Shown here one piece after another: positions 39,615 through 48,524 of a DNA stretch of 64,000 nt (positions are counted from its first letter, which is position 1; each line of letters opens with the position of its first letter). The notes below the pieces were generated by a model, which did not search any database, had not been told where the DNA came from, and saw nothing but the letters and a program-made list of their open reading frames with translations. The position numbers and the translations under genes were made by a program. Origin of the DNA: Sphingomonas cavernae (GTDB lineage Bacteria; Pseudomonadota; Alphaproteobacteria; Sphingomonadales; Sphingomonadaceae); the NCBI RefSeq assembly GCF_003590775.1, contig NZ_QYUM01000002.1:124001-188000 (forward strand), written 5' to 3'.

Positions 39615-40603
39615 CCGAAGCGGAAAAATATCAGCTTGAGCGCGGTCGCCCAACCGCCGATCAGGCATGGCGATTGCGAGAGGTACTCGGCACGTTCTGG
39701 ACTGAACATGCACAGCACCTTTCAAGCGCCAGCGACATTTTCTTTCACTTCGAAATGCTCTCACAATTTCTAGGCCCGAGCCTGCCTATTTCAGACGTGA
39801 CGAACGCTAAGCTGCTCGACTATCGCGCGGCTCGCCGCGGCGGCACGATCGAGGCCACCGAGGAATTGGTGCGGGATCGGCCGAAGGCGTGGCGTCATCG
39901 CATGATCACCAAGACCGGCTTTATCAGGCCGGTTGCACCGCAGACGGTGAACCGCGATTTCGCCCATATTCAAGCCGCAATGAATTGGGCTCGCGACGTG
40001 CACGGAAAGCCGATGCCGACGATCGCCTGGACGCGGCTAAAGTCCAAGGAAGCGCCGTTTCGTGTCCGCTTTGCAGCAGCCACTGAATTCGAGCAGCTCA
40101 TGAGCGGTGCGCATCCAGCGATGCGGACGATCATATTATGCGCCGTCACGACTGGGCTTCGCCGCGCAAATATCCTCGGCATGCAATGGCATCAGGTCGA
40201 CCTGTCGAGCTGCACGATCACGTTGCCACGCGTGAAGGGCGACAAGCCGCACAGCGTGTCGATCGCGCCCGTGCTGCGGGCAGCTCTGGCGCGGACGCCG
40301 CCCAACCTGCGCAAAGGGCCAGTATTCGACGCGACGAATTACAAGCGGCGATGGCAGGGCGCCGTCAAATCGGCCGACCTGCGCGATTTCCGGTTTCACG
40401 ATTTGCGCCACACCTTCGCGAGCTGGGCTCGGCAAAATGGCGCGGATCTCGCCGACATATGTGAGGCCCTAGATCACAGCAGCGTGGCGGTTACGCAGCG
40501 CTACGCCCACATCCAACCCGAGACGACGACAACTGCCTTTGACCGGGTTGCAGATCTGCTCGCGTCACAATCACGGTCACAATCGCGGAAAAAGCGGGCC
40601 TGA
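39503..40603 (+). CDS. int: Phage tyrosine integrase
   Basis: 366 residues. N-terminal arm-binding region (YWWYTFSIDGKRFRGSTGE), a core-binding domain (about 55-170) and the catalytic set R220 (GLRRANIL), K248 (KGDKPH), H299 and R302 (HDLRH), H325 (LDHSS) and Y334 (TQRYAHI). It ends 39 bp before the right attachment core, the standard int-att arrangement. Start inside the excisionase gene. Confidence 0.95.
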   Translation: MPIYQREGSPYWWYTFSIDGKRFRGSTGETKERAALLAEAEKYQLERGRPTADQAWRLREVLGTFWTEHAQHLSSASDIFFHFEMLSQFLGPSLPISDVTNAKLLDYRAARRGGTIEATEELVRDRPKAWRHRMITKTGFIRPVAPQTVNRDFAHIQAAMNWARDVHGKPMPTIAWTRLKSKEAPFRVRFAAATEFEQLMSGAHPAMRTIILCAVTTGLRRANILGMQWHQVDLSSCTITLPRVKGDKPHSVSIAPVLRAALARTPPNLRKGPVFDATNYKRRWQGAVKSADLRDFRFHDLRHTFASWARQNGADLADICEALDHSSVAVTQRYAHIQPETTTTAFDRVADLLASQSRSQSRKKRA

Positions 40604-40607
40604 AAGT

Positions 40608-40622
40608 CGCAGAATTCTGCGG
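40608..40622. repeat. 14-bp palindrome next to attR (possible integrase arm site)
   Basis: CGCAGAATTCTGCG (40608-40621), 21 bp before the attachment core. GAATTCTGCGG here resembles GAATTCCTGCGG at 2106-2117, 15 bp outside the left core, so the two could be arm-type sites on either side of attP. Confidence 0.5.
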
Positions 40623-40642
40623 CTGAGAGCGGATTTCAAGAA

Positions 40643-40686
40643 CAGATTAGGAATCTGATGCTCTATCCTGCTGAGCTACGGGCGCT
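40643..40686. other. Prophage attachment core, right copy (5' half of tRNA-Arg)
   Basis: 44 bp identical to 2047-2090. It contains only tRNA-Arg nucleotides 1-43 and no 3' half, so it cannot give a tRNA. The host side of the original tRNA gene lies to its right. Confidence 0.92.
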
Positions 40687-40695
40687 CCGCCAAGC

Positions 40696-40724
40696 TGGTT
40701 AGGGCGACAGCCACGCCGGGTCAA
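40696..40724 (-). promoter_or_regulatory. Original host promoter of tRNA-Arg, now orphaned
   Basis: On minus TTGACC (40724-40719), a 17-bp spacer and TAACCA (40701-40696), 10 bp before the tRNA 5' end at 40685. It overlaps the DUF1178 stop. In the lysogen it would transcribe the tRNA half and then run antisense into the integrase gene. Confidence 0.5.
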
Positions 40725-41173
40725 TTGCGTGCTTGGGGCGGAACAACGGGAAACGGCAGCGCGGCGACCTCGACACCTTCGTCGACCAGCGCGCGGGCCT
40801 GTTCGACGGTGGCCTGGCCGTGGATCGTCCGTTGCTCGGTTTCGCCCAAGTGCATCGCGCGCGCCTGGTCGGTGAAATCCGTGCCCACCCACTCCGAATT
40901 CTGAAGTGCCGACTGTTGCGCGCGGGCAAGCGCTTCAAGCGCCATCTTCATCTGGTCAGGCGCAGGTGCAGCCAGTTGCACAGTTTCGCCGCCGCCCCGA
41001 TTGCCCTTGGGCGCGACATTGGGCGCCATGATCGCCTTGCTGACATCCACGTCCCCACACATCGGACAGGCGATCAGCTTGCGCGCGCGCTGTGCTTCAT
41101 AATCCGCGCTTGAGCCGAACCATGCCTCGAAAACATGGCCCGAGGATGCGCAATGCAGGTCAAAGACGATCAT
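40721..41173 (-). CDS. DUF1178 family protein
   Basis: 150 residues. MIVFDLHCASSGHVFEAWFGSSADY and CPMCGDVDVSKAIMAPNVAP are the family words; the Cys residues suggest zinc binding. Its ATG overlaps the nitrilase stop. Common in alphaproteobacteria after grxC and the nitrilase. Function unknown. Confidence 0.9.
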   Translation of the reverse strand: MIVFDLHCASSGHVFEAWFGSSADYEAQRARKLIACPMCGDVDVSKAIMAPNVAPKGNRGGGETVQLAAPAPDQMKMALEALARAQQSALQNSEWVGTDFTDQARAMHLGETEQRTIHGQATVEQARALVDEGVEVAALPFPVVPPQARN

Positions 41174-42000
41174 CCGAACGTTTCGGGCGAAGGGATCGGC
41201 CGTCGGTGCGCCAGCACGGGGATACGCGCACGCACATCGTCGAGTCGCGTAAAGTCGATATCGGCAAAGCCGAGCCCCGCGCCTTCCCCCATATCGAGCA
41301 GTATCTCGCCCCACGGGTCGATGACGAGCGAATGGCCATAGGTCTCGCGCCCGTCCTGATGCAGGCCCGATTGCGCCGCGGCGATGACGAAGCATGCCGA
41401 TTCGATCGCGCGCGCGCGCAAGAGGGTATGCCAGTGGGCGCGTCCCGTCGGCACGGTGAAGGCAGCCGGCACCGTCAGGATTTTCGCGCCGGCATCCGAA
41501 AGCCGGCGATAGAGCTCTGAAAAGCGCAAGTCGTAGCACACGGATAAGCCTATCGCGGCCCAGGGCGTTTCCACAACGACTGCACGCTCACCGGGAGCAT
41601 AGGCGGCCGATTCACGCCAGCTTTCGCCGGTCGGCAGATCGACATCGAACAGATGCATCTTGTCGTAATGCGTACGCACGGCCCCGCTGCCGTCGATAAC
41701 GAGCCCGCGATTGACAAGTCGCCCGTCGTCGCGCTCGCCCTTCAGCGCCAGCGATCCGATATGCACCCACAGCCCCGTCGCGGCCGCAGCCGCGCGGACG
41801 GCGGCAAGCACCACGTCCGAATCGGTATCGCTGAGGTTGGCGGCGGCGCGCTCGCGGTCGCGGTCGAGCAATCCCGACATTTCGGGGGTGAACAGCATAT
41901 CTGCGCCGCCCGCGCGCGCGTCCCTGATCGCCGCGACGATTGTCGCGGCGTTGCGTACGGGGTCGACCCCGCTGGTCATCTGCAGAACTGCGACGCGCAT
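41170..42000 (-). CDS. Carbon-nitrogen hydrolase (nitrilase superfamily)
   Basis: 276 residues with the Glu-Lys-Cys triad visible in FTPEMSG, HYDKMHLFD and SVCYDLRF. It resembles Nit1/Nit2-type amidases, which hydrolyse omega-amides or deaminated glutathione. Start at ATG 42000 (MRVAVLQMTS). Probably one operon with grxC (13 bp upstream) and DUF1178. Confidence 0.92.
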   Translation of the reverse strand: MRVAVLQMTSGVDPVRNAATIVAAIRDARAGGADMLFTPEMSGLLDRDRERAAANLSDTDSDVVLAAVRAAAAATGLWVHIGSLALKGERDDGRLVNRGLVIDGSGAVRTHYDKMHLFDVDLPTGESWRESAAYAPGERAVVVETPWAAIGLSVCYDLRFSELYRRLSDAGAKILTVPAAFTVPTGRAHWHTLLRARAIESACFVIAAAQSGLHQDGRETYGHSLVIDPWGEILLDMGEGAGLGFADIDFTRLDDVRARIPVLAHRRPIPSPETFG

Positions 42001-42013
42001 CAGGGCTCTCCGT

Positions 42014-42271
42014 TCAGCCTTGAAGCAGCGGATCGAGCTTGCCGGCGGCCTCAAGCGCGGCTAGATCGTCGGAGCCGCCGACATGGCGGCCGTCAATGAA
42101 AATCTGCGGCACGGTCGTGCGTCCGTGGGCGCGCTGGATCATTTCCGCGCGCTGGGGGCCGCCCATGCTGATGTCATATTCCTCGAACTCCGCGCCCTTC
42201 GATGCCAGCAGCGCCTTCGCGCGCGTGCAATAGCCGCAGAGCAATTTTGTATAGATCTCGATCTTCGCCAT
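42014..42271 (-). CDS. grxC: Glutaredoxin 3
   Basis: 85 residues, standard size. The active site CGYC (about 12-15), the TVPQIF cis-Pro motif and GGSDDL for glutathione binding are all present. Reduces disulfides with glutathione. ATG 42271. Confidence 0.95.
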   Translation of the reverse strand: MAKIEIYTKLLCGYCTRAKALLASKGAEFEEYDISMGGPQRAEMIQRAHGRTTVPQIFIDGRHVGGSDDLAALEAAGKLDPLLQG

Positions 42272-42320
42272 TCGTCGATGCTTTCCTTCTTCCCCGAGGT
42301 GAGTTCGACGCGCGGCAAAG

Positions 42321-43052
42321 TCAATATTCCTCATTGAGCACGCGCGCCCAGCACAGCACGATCACGCGCGCCGCGCCCGCGCGCTTGAGCACAGCGGCAC
42401 AGGCGTTGGCAGTCGCGCCGCTCGTATGGACGTCATCTACCAGCCATATGGTCTTACCCGCCAGGCAACCGCGTTCGCGCGACGGAACCGCAAAGGCTCC
42501 GCGCACCGCCTTGGCGCGCGCGCGGGCGCCGAGCCCCCGCAGCACCGGCGTCGCTCGCTTGCGTAACAGCGTGTCCGTCGACAAGCGCACGCCCGTTCTC
42601 CGCGCCAGAGCGCGCGCGATCAGCGCCGACTGATTATAGCCGCGCCACCAGAGCCGCCAGCGATGGAGCGGTACCGGAATCAGCAGATCGTGGCCCTCGG
42701 ACTCCAGATGTCGCTGCAACAGGCTCGCAATCATTTCCGCCATCGCCGGCCGCGATCCGTATTTGAGTTTCAGGACGATACGCCGTGCGGTTTCGCCATA
42801 GGCAACGGCAGCGCGCACCCCGTCATGCGCAGGCGGCTCCGCCAGACAGCGACCACAAAGCAGGCCTTCCTGCCACGCATCCGCGACGGGTGCTCCGCAA
42901 CCCGCGCAACCGCTGCCCGTCAGAAATTCCAACCCGCCCCAGCAATCGAGGCAGAAGCGAAGATCGCCCTCAACCACGACTCCGCAGCCTGGGCAGCGCG
43001 GTGGAAGCGCAAAATCGGCCACCGATCGCCAAAGGAGCAGCCCCACCCTCAT
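42321..43052 (-). CDS. comF: ComF family protein (phosphoribosyltransferase-like)
   Basis: 243 residues. Two N-terminal zinc fingers (CPGCGVVV, CAGCGAPV and CGRCL) and a PRPP-binding motif, WLVDDVHTSGAT. ComF acts in DNA uptake and recombination in several bacteria. The ATG overlaps the ATG of the divergent methyltransferase gene in CATG. Confidence 0.92.
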   Translation of the reverse strand: MRVGLLLWRSVADFALPPRCPGCGVVVEGDLRFCLDCWGGLEFLTGSGCAGCGAPVADAWQEGLLCGRCLAEPPAHDGVRAAVAYGETARRIVLKLKYGSRPAMAEMIASLLQRHLESEGHDLLIPVPLHRWRLWWRGYNQSALIARALARRTGVRLSTDTLLRKRATPVLRGLGARARAKAVRGAFAVPSRERGCLAGKTIWLVDDVHTSGATANACAAVLKRAGAARVIVLCWARVLNEEY

Positions 43053-43953
43053 GGCGCTCTTGTCCAACGCGTCGCGGCAATGCACAAGCCGCCTCGTGCA
43101 ACCGCCCGAAATCTTCGACCGTGCGCTGCGTCGTCTGCGCCGCGACCGAGCCGCCTCCCACTTTGCCGCGCATGATTTTTTGCGGGCGCACATGATCGAG
43201 GAGATTCTTGACCGACTCGACAGCGTCAAGCGCAGCTTCACCCGCGCGCTCGATCTGGGGGCCTGTGACGGCGCGCTGGGCAAGGCGCTAAGAGCGCGCG
43301 GCATCGAGGTAGTCTCTGCCGACCCCGGTCGCGCGTTCGCGGACGCGCTTGGCGGTGTGCAATGCGACGAGGATCGCCTGCCCTTCGCAGACTCCAGCTT
43401 CGACCTCATCGTGCAGGCGGGCGGGCTTGAAAGCGTCAACGACGTCCCCGGCGCGCTGACGCTCGCACGCCGCGCGCTTATGCCTGACGGGCTCTATCTC
43501 GGTGCGCTTGTAGGTAGTGGCAGTCTGCCGGCGCTCAAGGCGGCTATGCTCGCGGCCGACATGGACGTGGGCGACGCTGTCCACGCGCGCACCCATCCGC
43601 AGATAGACGTACGCGCGGCGGGAGATCTTCTCTCGCGCGCAGGATTTGCGCTTCCTGTTGCCGATACGGCGCGACTGACCGTGCGCTATCGCGACGTGTT
43701 CAGACTTTTCACCGATCTGAGGGGGATGGCGGCGACCAATTTGTTGCGGGGCGAACGCTCACCGATCACGCGGCGGTGGCTTGCAGCGGCTACGCAGGCT
43801 TTCGCGAAGGGCGCAGATGCCGACGGCAAAATCTCCGAGCATTTCGAGATTGTCTGCCTGACCGGCTGGAGCCCGTCGCCCGACCAGCCCAAGGCCGCGC
43901 GGCGCGGCAGCGCCACCACGTCGCTCGCTGCGATCCTCAAGCCCGGCGGGTGA
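43051..43953 (+). CDS. SAM-dependent methyltransferase (BioC/NDUFAF5-like)
   Basis: 300 residues from ATG 43051. PPEIFDRALRRLRRDRAASHF is the typical start of this alphaproteobacterial family; the SAM motif is ALDLGACDGALG, then DEDRLPFADSSFDLIVQAGG. Similar proteins methylate or hydroxylate respiratory-complex subunits, or act in biotin synthesis. A GTG at 43096 may be the true start, since family members begin near PPEIF. Confidence 0.82.
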   Translation: MALLSNASRQCTSRLVQPPEIFDRALRRLRRDRAASHFAAHDFLRAHMIEEILDRLDSVKRSFTRALDLGACDGALGKALRARGIEVVSADPGRAFADALGGVQCDEDRLPFADSSFDLIVQAGGLESVNDVPGALTLARRALMPDGLYLGALVGSGSLPALKAAMLAADMDVGDAVHARTHPQIDVRAAGDLLSRAGFALPVADTARLTVRYRDVFRLFTDLRGMAATNLLRGERSPITRRWLAAATQAFAKGADADGKISEHFEIVCLTGWSPSPDQPKAARRGSATTSLAAILKPGG

Positions 43954-43957
43954 GCGT

Positions 43958-44356
43958 TCAAACCAGCGCTTCGAGCAAGCCGATCAGCGGTTTGTCCGCA
44001 GGCGGCATGTCGAGCGCATGAAGTTCGACCGGTCTGACCCATTTTATCCCGTCGGAGTCGAGCGCGGCAGGGATCCCCTTCCACTTGCGACAGACATAGA
44101 GCAAAAGGATCAGGTGCCGGTCGCCCAGCGCTTCGCTCGCAAAGCCCGCCGGGGCAAGGCACGCTGCCTCGGTTTCGATCCCCAGTTCCTCGCGCAACTC
44201 TCGAATCAGCGCATGTTCGGGGGTTTCATCGGGTTCGACCTTGCCCCCGGGAAATTCCCACAGCCCGGCCATGCTGCGATGGCGACTGCGTTGCTGCACC
44301 AGCACCCTGCCATCACGATCGACAAGCGCCGCTGCGGTTACAAACAGAAAATCCAT
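43958..44356 (-). CDS. mutT: NUDIX hydrolase (8-oxo-dGTP diphosphatase type)
   Basis: 132 residues. Nudix box GGKVEPDETPEHALIRELRE then ELG (about 37-59), preceded by GLWEFPG as in MutT. Cleans oxidised dGTP from the nucleotide pool. Convergent with the methyltransferase, 4 bp apart. Confidence 0.92.
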   Translation of the reverse strand: MDFLFVTAAALVDRDGRVLVQQRSRHRSMAGLWEFPGGKVEPDETPEHALIRELREELGIETEAACLAPAGFASEALGDRHLILLLYVCRKWKGIPAALDSDGIKWVRPVELHALDMPPADKPLIGLLEALV

Positions 44357-44437
44357 GCGGGGCCCCTTCGAGAAACTAGCAATTTGTTAACGGCTAAAGC
44401 CGCATAACCCGATATTCCAGGGAACAGGAATATCGAG

Positions 44438-44620
44438 ATGAAGCGAATTCTGGAGAAATTCGCCAGTCTAACCGCGGATAGCGGGGCGGCCACGGCGGTC
44501 GAATATGGTCTTATCGTGTCGTTGATCGTGATTGCGATGATCGGCGCGCTCAATGGTGTGGCATCACGGACCAACGAGATCTGGAATTTCGTCTCCAATA
44601 CCGCCGCATCGGTGATGTAG
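44438..44620 (+). CDS. Flp-type pilin 1
   Basis: 60 residues. Class III prepilin: cytoplasmic leader, then SGAATAVEYGLIVSLIVIAM with the Flp Glu-Tyr pair. Processed by a TadV-type peptidase and assembled by Tad proteins, which are not in the window. GAATATCGAG precedes the ATG. Confidence 0.88.
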   Translation: MKRILEKFASLTADSGAATAVEYGLIVSLIVIAMIGALNGVASRTNEIWNFVSNTAASVM

Positions 44621-44758
44621 CTGCGCGCCGCATTTCGGTGCCGCAATATTACTTGCTCCGTTTACGCTTTGGCAAGTTTCATTCCGTAAACCAGCAGTGT
44701 CGATCCAGTAAATCCCGGGTCGACCGGGAAAGTGAAGTTGGAACCAAGGAGACCGGTT

Positions 44759-44926
44759 ATGAAATTCTTCAAGAAGATGCTCCGCGACAACAAGGCCGCG
44801 ACTGCCATCGAATATGGCCTGATCGCCGCCCTCATCGCAGTTGCTGGTGTCACCGCGTTCAACACGCTGGGTGAGCAGATCGGCACCACGATGAATAACG
44901 CATCGGCCGCGATGATCACCTCTTAA
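44759..44926 (+). CDS. Flp-type pilin 2
   Basis: 55 residues from ATG 44759, with AAGGAGA before it; in-frame ATG 44732 is less likely. KAATAIEYGLIAALIAVAG is the canonical Flp motif. Closer to the consensus than pilin 1. A strong terminator follows. Confidence 0.92.
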   Translation: MKFFKKMLRDNKAATAIEYGLIAALIAVAGVTAFNTLGEQIGTTMNNASAAMITS

Positions 44927-44964
44927 TTTCCTATCTCGTTGTTTCGACGACGATTGGAATACTG

Positions 44965-44994
44965 GCGGGCGGAGACCAAGTCTCCGCCCGCTTT
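44965..44994 (+). terminator. Rho-independent terminator after the pilins
   Basis: A perfect 12-bp stem GCGGGCGGAGAC/GTCTCCGCCCGC with a CAA loop, then TTT. Also lies at the 3' end of the convergent M48 gene. Confidence 0.85.
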
Positions 44995-45006
44995 CCATTT
45001 GCCTGA

Positions 45007-46464
45007 TCAATAAGTAACAATCTTGACCCGCTGACCGGGATTAAGCCGCGAATTAGCCTGCAGCGCGTTGAGTATCATGAATCGTTCGAGGCGATAGTCG
45101 GGATACGCCATACGCGCGGCAAAGGTCTGGGGCGTCTGCCCCGCCTGTACCGTCACCACCTGCACGCGCCGCGGCTTGATCGCACTCGCTTCAGCCGCGT
45201 TCAGCCTCCGCACGCTCCGGTACATGGTGTTGAATATCCCGGGGTTGCTGACCGGTGTGATTGCAACAAAGTGATAGGCGGTGCGTGGGTCAAACTGATA
45301 GGCGAACACTGTCACCGCGACCTCGCCCGACTGGGTGTTCGCTCGCGCGATCGCATAGGCCGCGTCGAGGCCGTTGACCTGGGTCCGCTGGATCTGCCCA
45401 TAGCCGATATTGCCGCTTTGACCGCCCAGCCCGCGAAACACCGAATCAATATAAGAGTCGAGGCTTCCATTAAGCGCGCCGCCTGAAAACTGCGCCTGGC
45501 CATTCGAACCGCTGACGGAAACAGCCGTCGTCCCGTTGGCCATGGAATAGCCCTGCGGCACGGTGAACATCAGCTTCAGATCGGGATGCCGAAAGCTGTT
45601 GCCGTCTACGATGCCCTGCCGCGGATCATCATCATACAACACTCCGTTGAGCGCGGTCAGAAAGGCGTCGCGATTGCGAGCCCCGCCCGTGGCGCCTGTC
45701 TTGCGTGCCTGATTGAGCGCGCGCGTCACGCGGCTTGCCGGATCGGGATGGGTGCTCGCCCATTCGGGAAGCGTCCTCGCCGCCCCACCGCGCTGGCGCG
45801 ATTCAAGCGCAGTTTGAGCCGCAAGCGACGCAAGCATGGAAGAGGACGCCGCAGGATCATAGCCCGCGCGCACCAGATACTGGATGCCGAGGTCGTCGGC
45901 CTCATATTCCTGGCTTCGCGAGAAGCTCAGCGTCGCGAGTTGCGCGGCTTGTCCCACACCCTGTTGTAGCAACTGGCCCAGACCCGAACTGCCCGCCACC
46001 GCACCGACCAGCACCTGGCCCAATACGCCGAGGATCGTGTTGCGCGTCGCAGCGCTCTGACGCTTGGCTGAATGCCTCGCGGCGACGTGTCCAACTTCGT
46101 GGCCCAGCACTGAAGCGAGCTCGGCCTCGTCGTTCATCAGCGCCATCAACTGCCGCGTGACGTAGACATAGCCACCGGGGATCGCGAATGCGTTGTTGAC
46201 CGGCGAGTTGAGCAGCGTGATCGTGAAATCGCTCTGGCTGTTCGACAGCCCCGATTGCACCGCGATCTTCTGACCCACGCGCGTCACATAGGGCACCGGG
46301 CTGCCCGAATAGGCGCCACCAAACTCCTGCAACAATTCCGGGTGCGCCTGCGCGCCTTGCTGCTTGTCACGCGCTGAAATGGATTGCGGCTGCTGTGCTG
46401 TGCCTGGCAACGCAAGGCTCGCGCAGGCCAGAAGCGCTGCCGCCTGAAACATCCTCGTCGTCAC
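45007..46464 (-). CDS. M48 zinc metalloprotease, exported (BepA-like)
   Basis: 485 residues. A signal peptide (AALLACASLALPGTAQQ), the zinc motif HEVGH (near residue 121) and a second ligand region in SQEYEADDLG, then tetratricopeptide-like helices are absent; instead a C-terminal LysM-like end (VVTVQAGQTPQTFAARM). Such proteases oversee outer-membrane assembly. Confidence 0.9.
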   Translation of the reverse strand: MTTRMFQAAALLACASLALPGTAQQPQSISARDKQQGAQAHPELLQEFGGAYSGSPVPYVTRVGQKIAVQSGLSNSQSDFTITLLNSPVNNAFAIPGGYVYVTRQLMALMNDEAELASVLGHEVGHVAARHSAKRQSAATRNTILGVLGQVLVGAVAGSSGLGQLLQQGVGQAAQLATLSFSRSQEYEADDLGIQYLVRAGYDPAASSSMLASLAAQTALESRQRGGAARTLPEWASTHPDPASRVTRALNQARKTGATGGARNRDAFLTALNGVLYDDDPRQGIVDGNSFRHPDLKLMFTVPQGYSMANGTTAVSVSGSNGQAQFSGGALNGSLDSYIDSVFRGLGGQSGNIGYGQIQRTQVNGLDAAYAIARANTQSGEVAVTVFAYQFDPRTAYHFVAITPVSNPGIFNTMYRSVRRLNAAEASAIKPRRVQVVTVQAGQTPQTFAARMAYPDYRLERFMILNALQANSRLNPGQRVKIVTY

Positions 46465-46541
46465 GCAACCTCCTTGTTCAAAGGCTTCCCTCTTTCACGA
46501 CTCAACGGCCGGAAATCGAGACGGTTCCGTAACTTGTTGTT

Positions 46542-47489
46542 TCAGATCGTGCCGATCGCCAGAAATTTCTCACGGCGCGCGCGGCGAACGTCGTCGCGCG
46601 AAAGCGCCTTAAGCGAATCGAGTTCCTCTCCGATTGCGCCTCCCAGCGCCGCAATCGCGGCGGCGGGGTCGCGGTGCGCGCCCCCTACGGGTTCGGGCAC
46701 GATCCGGTCGATGACGCCAAGCCGGTGAAGATCCGCCGCCGTAACGCGCATCGCGTCGGCGGCATCGCTCGCCTTTTCGGCGGTGCGCCACAGGATGGAA
46801 GCACAGCCCTCGGGCGAGATGACCGCATAGACCGCATGCTCGAACATCAGCACACGATTGGCGGCCGCCAGCGCCACCGCGCCCCCCGACCCGCCTTCAC
46901 CGACGACCGCAGCGACCATCGGCACGCCCAGTTCGAGGCACTTTTCAGTCGATCGCGCGATGGCTTCTGCCTGGCCGCGCTCCTCGGCTTGCACGCCGGG
47001 GAACGCGCCCGACGTGTCGACCAGCGTGACGACAGGGATACCGAAACGGTCGGCAAGCTCCATCAGGCGGATCGCCTTGCGATAGCCCTCGGGCTTGCCC
47101 ATGCCGAAATTGTGCTTGAGCCGGCTGGCCGTGTCGTCACCCTTCTCGTGGCCGATCACCATGACGCGCCGGCCACCCAGCCGACCCAACCCGCCGATGA
47201 TCGCCTGATCGTCGGCAAAGGCGCGGTCGCCCGCGAGCGGCATGAAATCTTCAAACAGTCCCGCAACATAATGCTTGAAATGCGGCCGCTCGGGGTGACG
47301 TGCGACCTGCGTCTTCTGCCACGGCGTCAGCCTGGCATATGTCTCGTGAAGCAGCTTGTCGGCTTTCGCCTGAAGCCGCGCAACGTCGCCCTCAATATCG
47401 ACTGCGCCTGTCTGTGCGGTTTCCCGCAGATCGGCAATGCGCGATTCGAGCTCGGCGATCGGTTTTTCAAAGTCGAGAAAGCTAACCAT
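46542..47489 (-). CDS. accA: Acetyl-CoA carboxylase carboxyltransferase subunit alpha
   Basis: 315 residues, usual length. [15 protein letters not shown] start, [21 protein letters not shown], and the biotin/CoA site GEGGSGGA with [12 protein letters not shown]. Makes malonyl-CoA with AccD. ATG 47489; an in-frame GTG at 47495 is less likely. Confidence 0.96.
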   Translation of the reverse strand: MVSFLDFEKPIAELESRIADLRETAQTGAVDIEGDVARLQAKADKLLHETYARLTPWQKTQVARHPERPHFKHYVAGLFEDFMPLAGDRAFADDQAIIGGLGRLGGRRVMVIGHEKGDDTASRLKHNFGMGKPEGYRKAIRLMELADRFGIPVVTLVDTSGAFPGVQAEERGQAEAIARSTEKCLELGVPMVAAVVGEGGSGGAVALAAANRVLMFEHAVYAVISPEGCASILWRTAEKASDAADAMRVTAADLHRLGVIDRIVPEPVGGAHRDPAAAIAALGGAIGEELDSLKALSRDDVRRARREKFLAIGTI

Positions 47490-47570
47490 CGGCACGCGGG
47501 TTAAGCGCGTGTCTCGCCGTCGTCAACGCGTGCCTTGGACCTTGATCGTTTCGGCCCTGTCGGCCCGGCA

Positions 47571-47612
47571 CGTGAATCAAGGTCCCGACATTTGAAACGA
47601 GCCTGATTCACG
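47571..47612. other. Hairpin between accA and xerD
   Basis: A 9-bp stem CGTGAATCA (47571-47579) with TGATTCACG (47604-47612). No T-run on either side. Part of the 139-bp gap between xerD and accA; role unknown. Confidence 0.4.
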
Positions 47613-47628
47613 CTTGCGGCGCAAGCGA

Positions 47629-48522
47629 TCAGGCTCGATCGGCGAGCGGATGACGGCTGTTGACCAGCTCGACGAGCCTCCTGCTGTCGACATGCGTGTA
47701 GATCTGCGTGGTCGCGATATCGGCGTGGCCTAGCATGGCCTGCAACGCGCGCAGATCGGCGCCGCCTTCCAGAAGATGCGTGGCAAAGGCATGTCGCAGC
47801 ACGTGCGGGCTTATTCGTTCGGGCGGAATGCCCGCGCGTGCGCCGAGCGCCCGGATGAGTTGATAAAGCCTGATTCGGCTGAGATGGGACTTGCCCGATG
47901 GGAACAGCCATCGGGAATCGGTGGGCACGAACGCCGCCCAATCCGCCACCGCCCGTCTGGCGCGGTCGGAAATAGGCACAAGCCGCTCGCGGTCGCCCTT
48001 GCCTCGGAGGATCAGGAACGGCCTGTCGGGCGTAATCGCCTTTCGCGGCAGCGAAACCAGCTCGGTCGCGCGAAGCCCCGATCCGTAGAGAAGCTCGATC
48101 AGCGCGGCCAGGCGATAATCGAGCTGTGCCGGATGGGCGCACGCGAGCGCGGCGTCGATTTCGGCGAAGATGCGCTCGACATCGCCGTGCGTCAGCACCT
48201 TGGGTAGCGGCCGCTGTGTCGCGGGTCGCGGCAATGCGCCCGACGGATCGTCGCTGCGTAACCCCTCATCAACCAGAAAGCCGTAGAACCGCCGGAGCGC
48301 GGCCGCCTTGCGCGCCGCGGTGGATTGCGCCAGCGACATCCAGTTCCCGGCGAGCCGCCCCAGCGCCGCCGCATCGGCATCGCCGAGTCCGTCGCGCAGA
48401 AACGCCGATGCCCCGCGCAAATCCGTACCATAAGCGAGCAGCGTGTTGCGTGCCGCCCCCGTCTCGGCCGCCAGCATTTCCAGGAAGCGGTCGATCAGCG
48501 CCGAATCCTGCCCGGCTGACAC
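47629..48522 (-). CDS. xerD: Tyrosine recombinase XerD
   Basis: 297 residues, GTG start 48522 overlapping the end of the next gene. Catalytic set in SGLRATEL, RGKGDRERLVP, HVLRHAFATHL, LGHADI and TQIYTHV. With XerC it resolves chromosome dimers at dif under FtsK. Of interest because the prophage carries an FtsK-gamma domain. Confidence 0.92.
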   Translation of the reverse strand: MSAGQDSALIDRFLEMLAAETGAARNTLLAYGTDLRGASAFLRDGLGDADAAALGRLAGNWMSLAQSTAARKAAALRRFYGFLVDEGLRSDDPSGALPRPATQRPLPKVLTHGDVERIFAEIDAALACAHPAQLDYRLAALIELLYGSGLRATELVSLPRKAITPDRPFLILRGKGDRERLVPISDRARRAVADWAAFVPTDSRWLFPSGKSHLSRIRLYQLIRALGARAGIPPERISPHVLRHAFATHLLEGGADLRALQAMLGHADIATTQIYTHVDSRRLVELVNSRHPLADRA

Positions 48523-48524
48523 GG

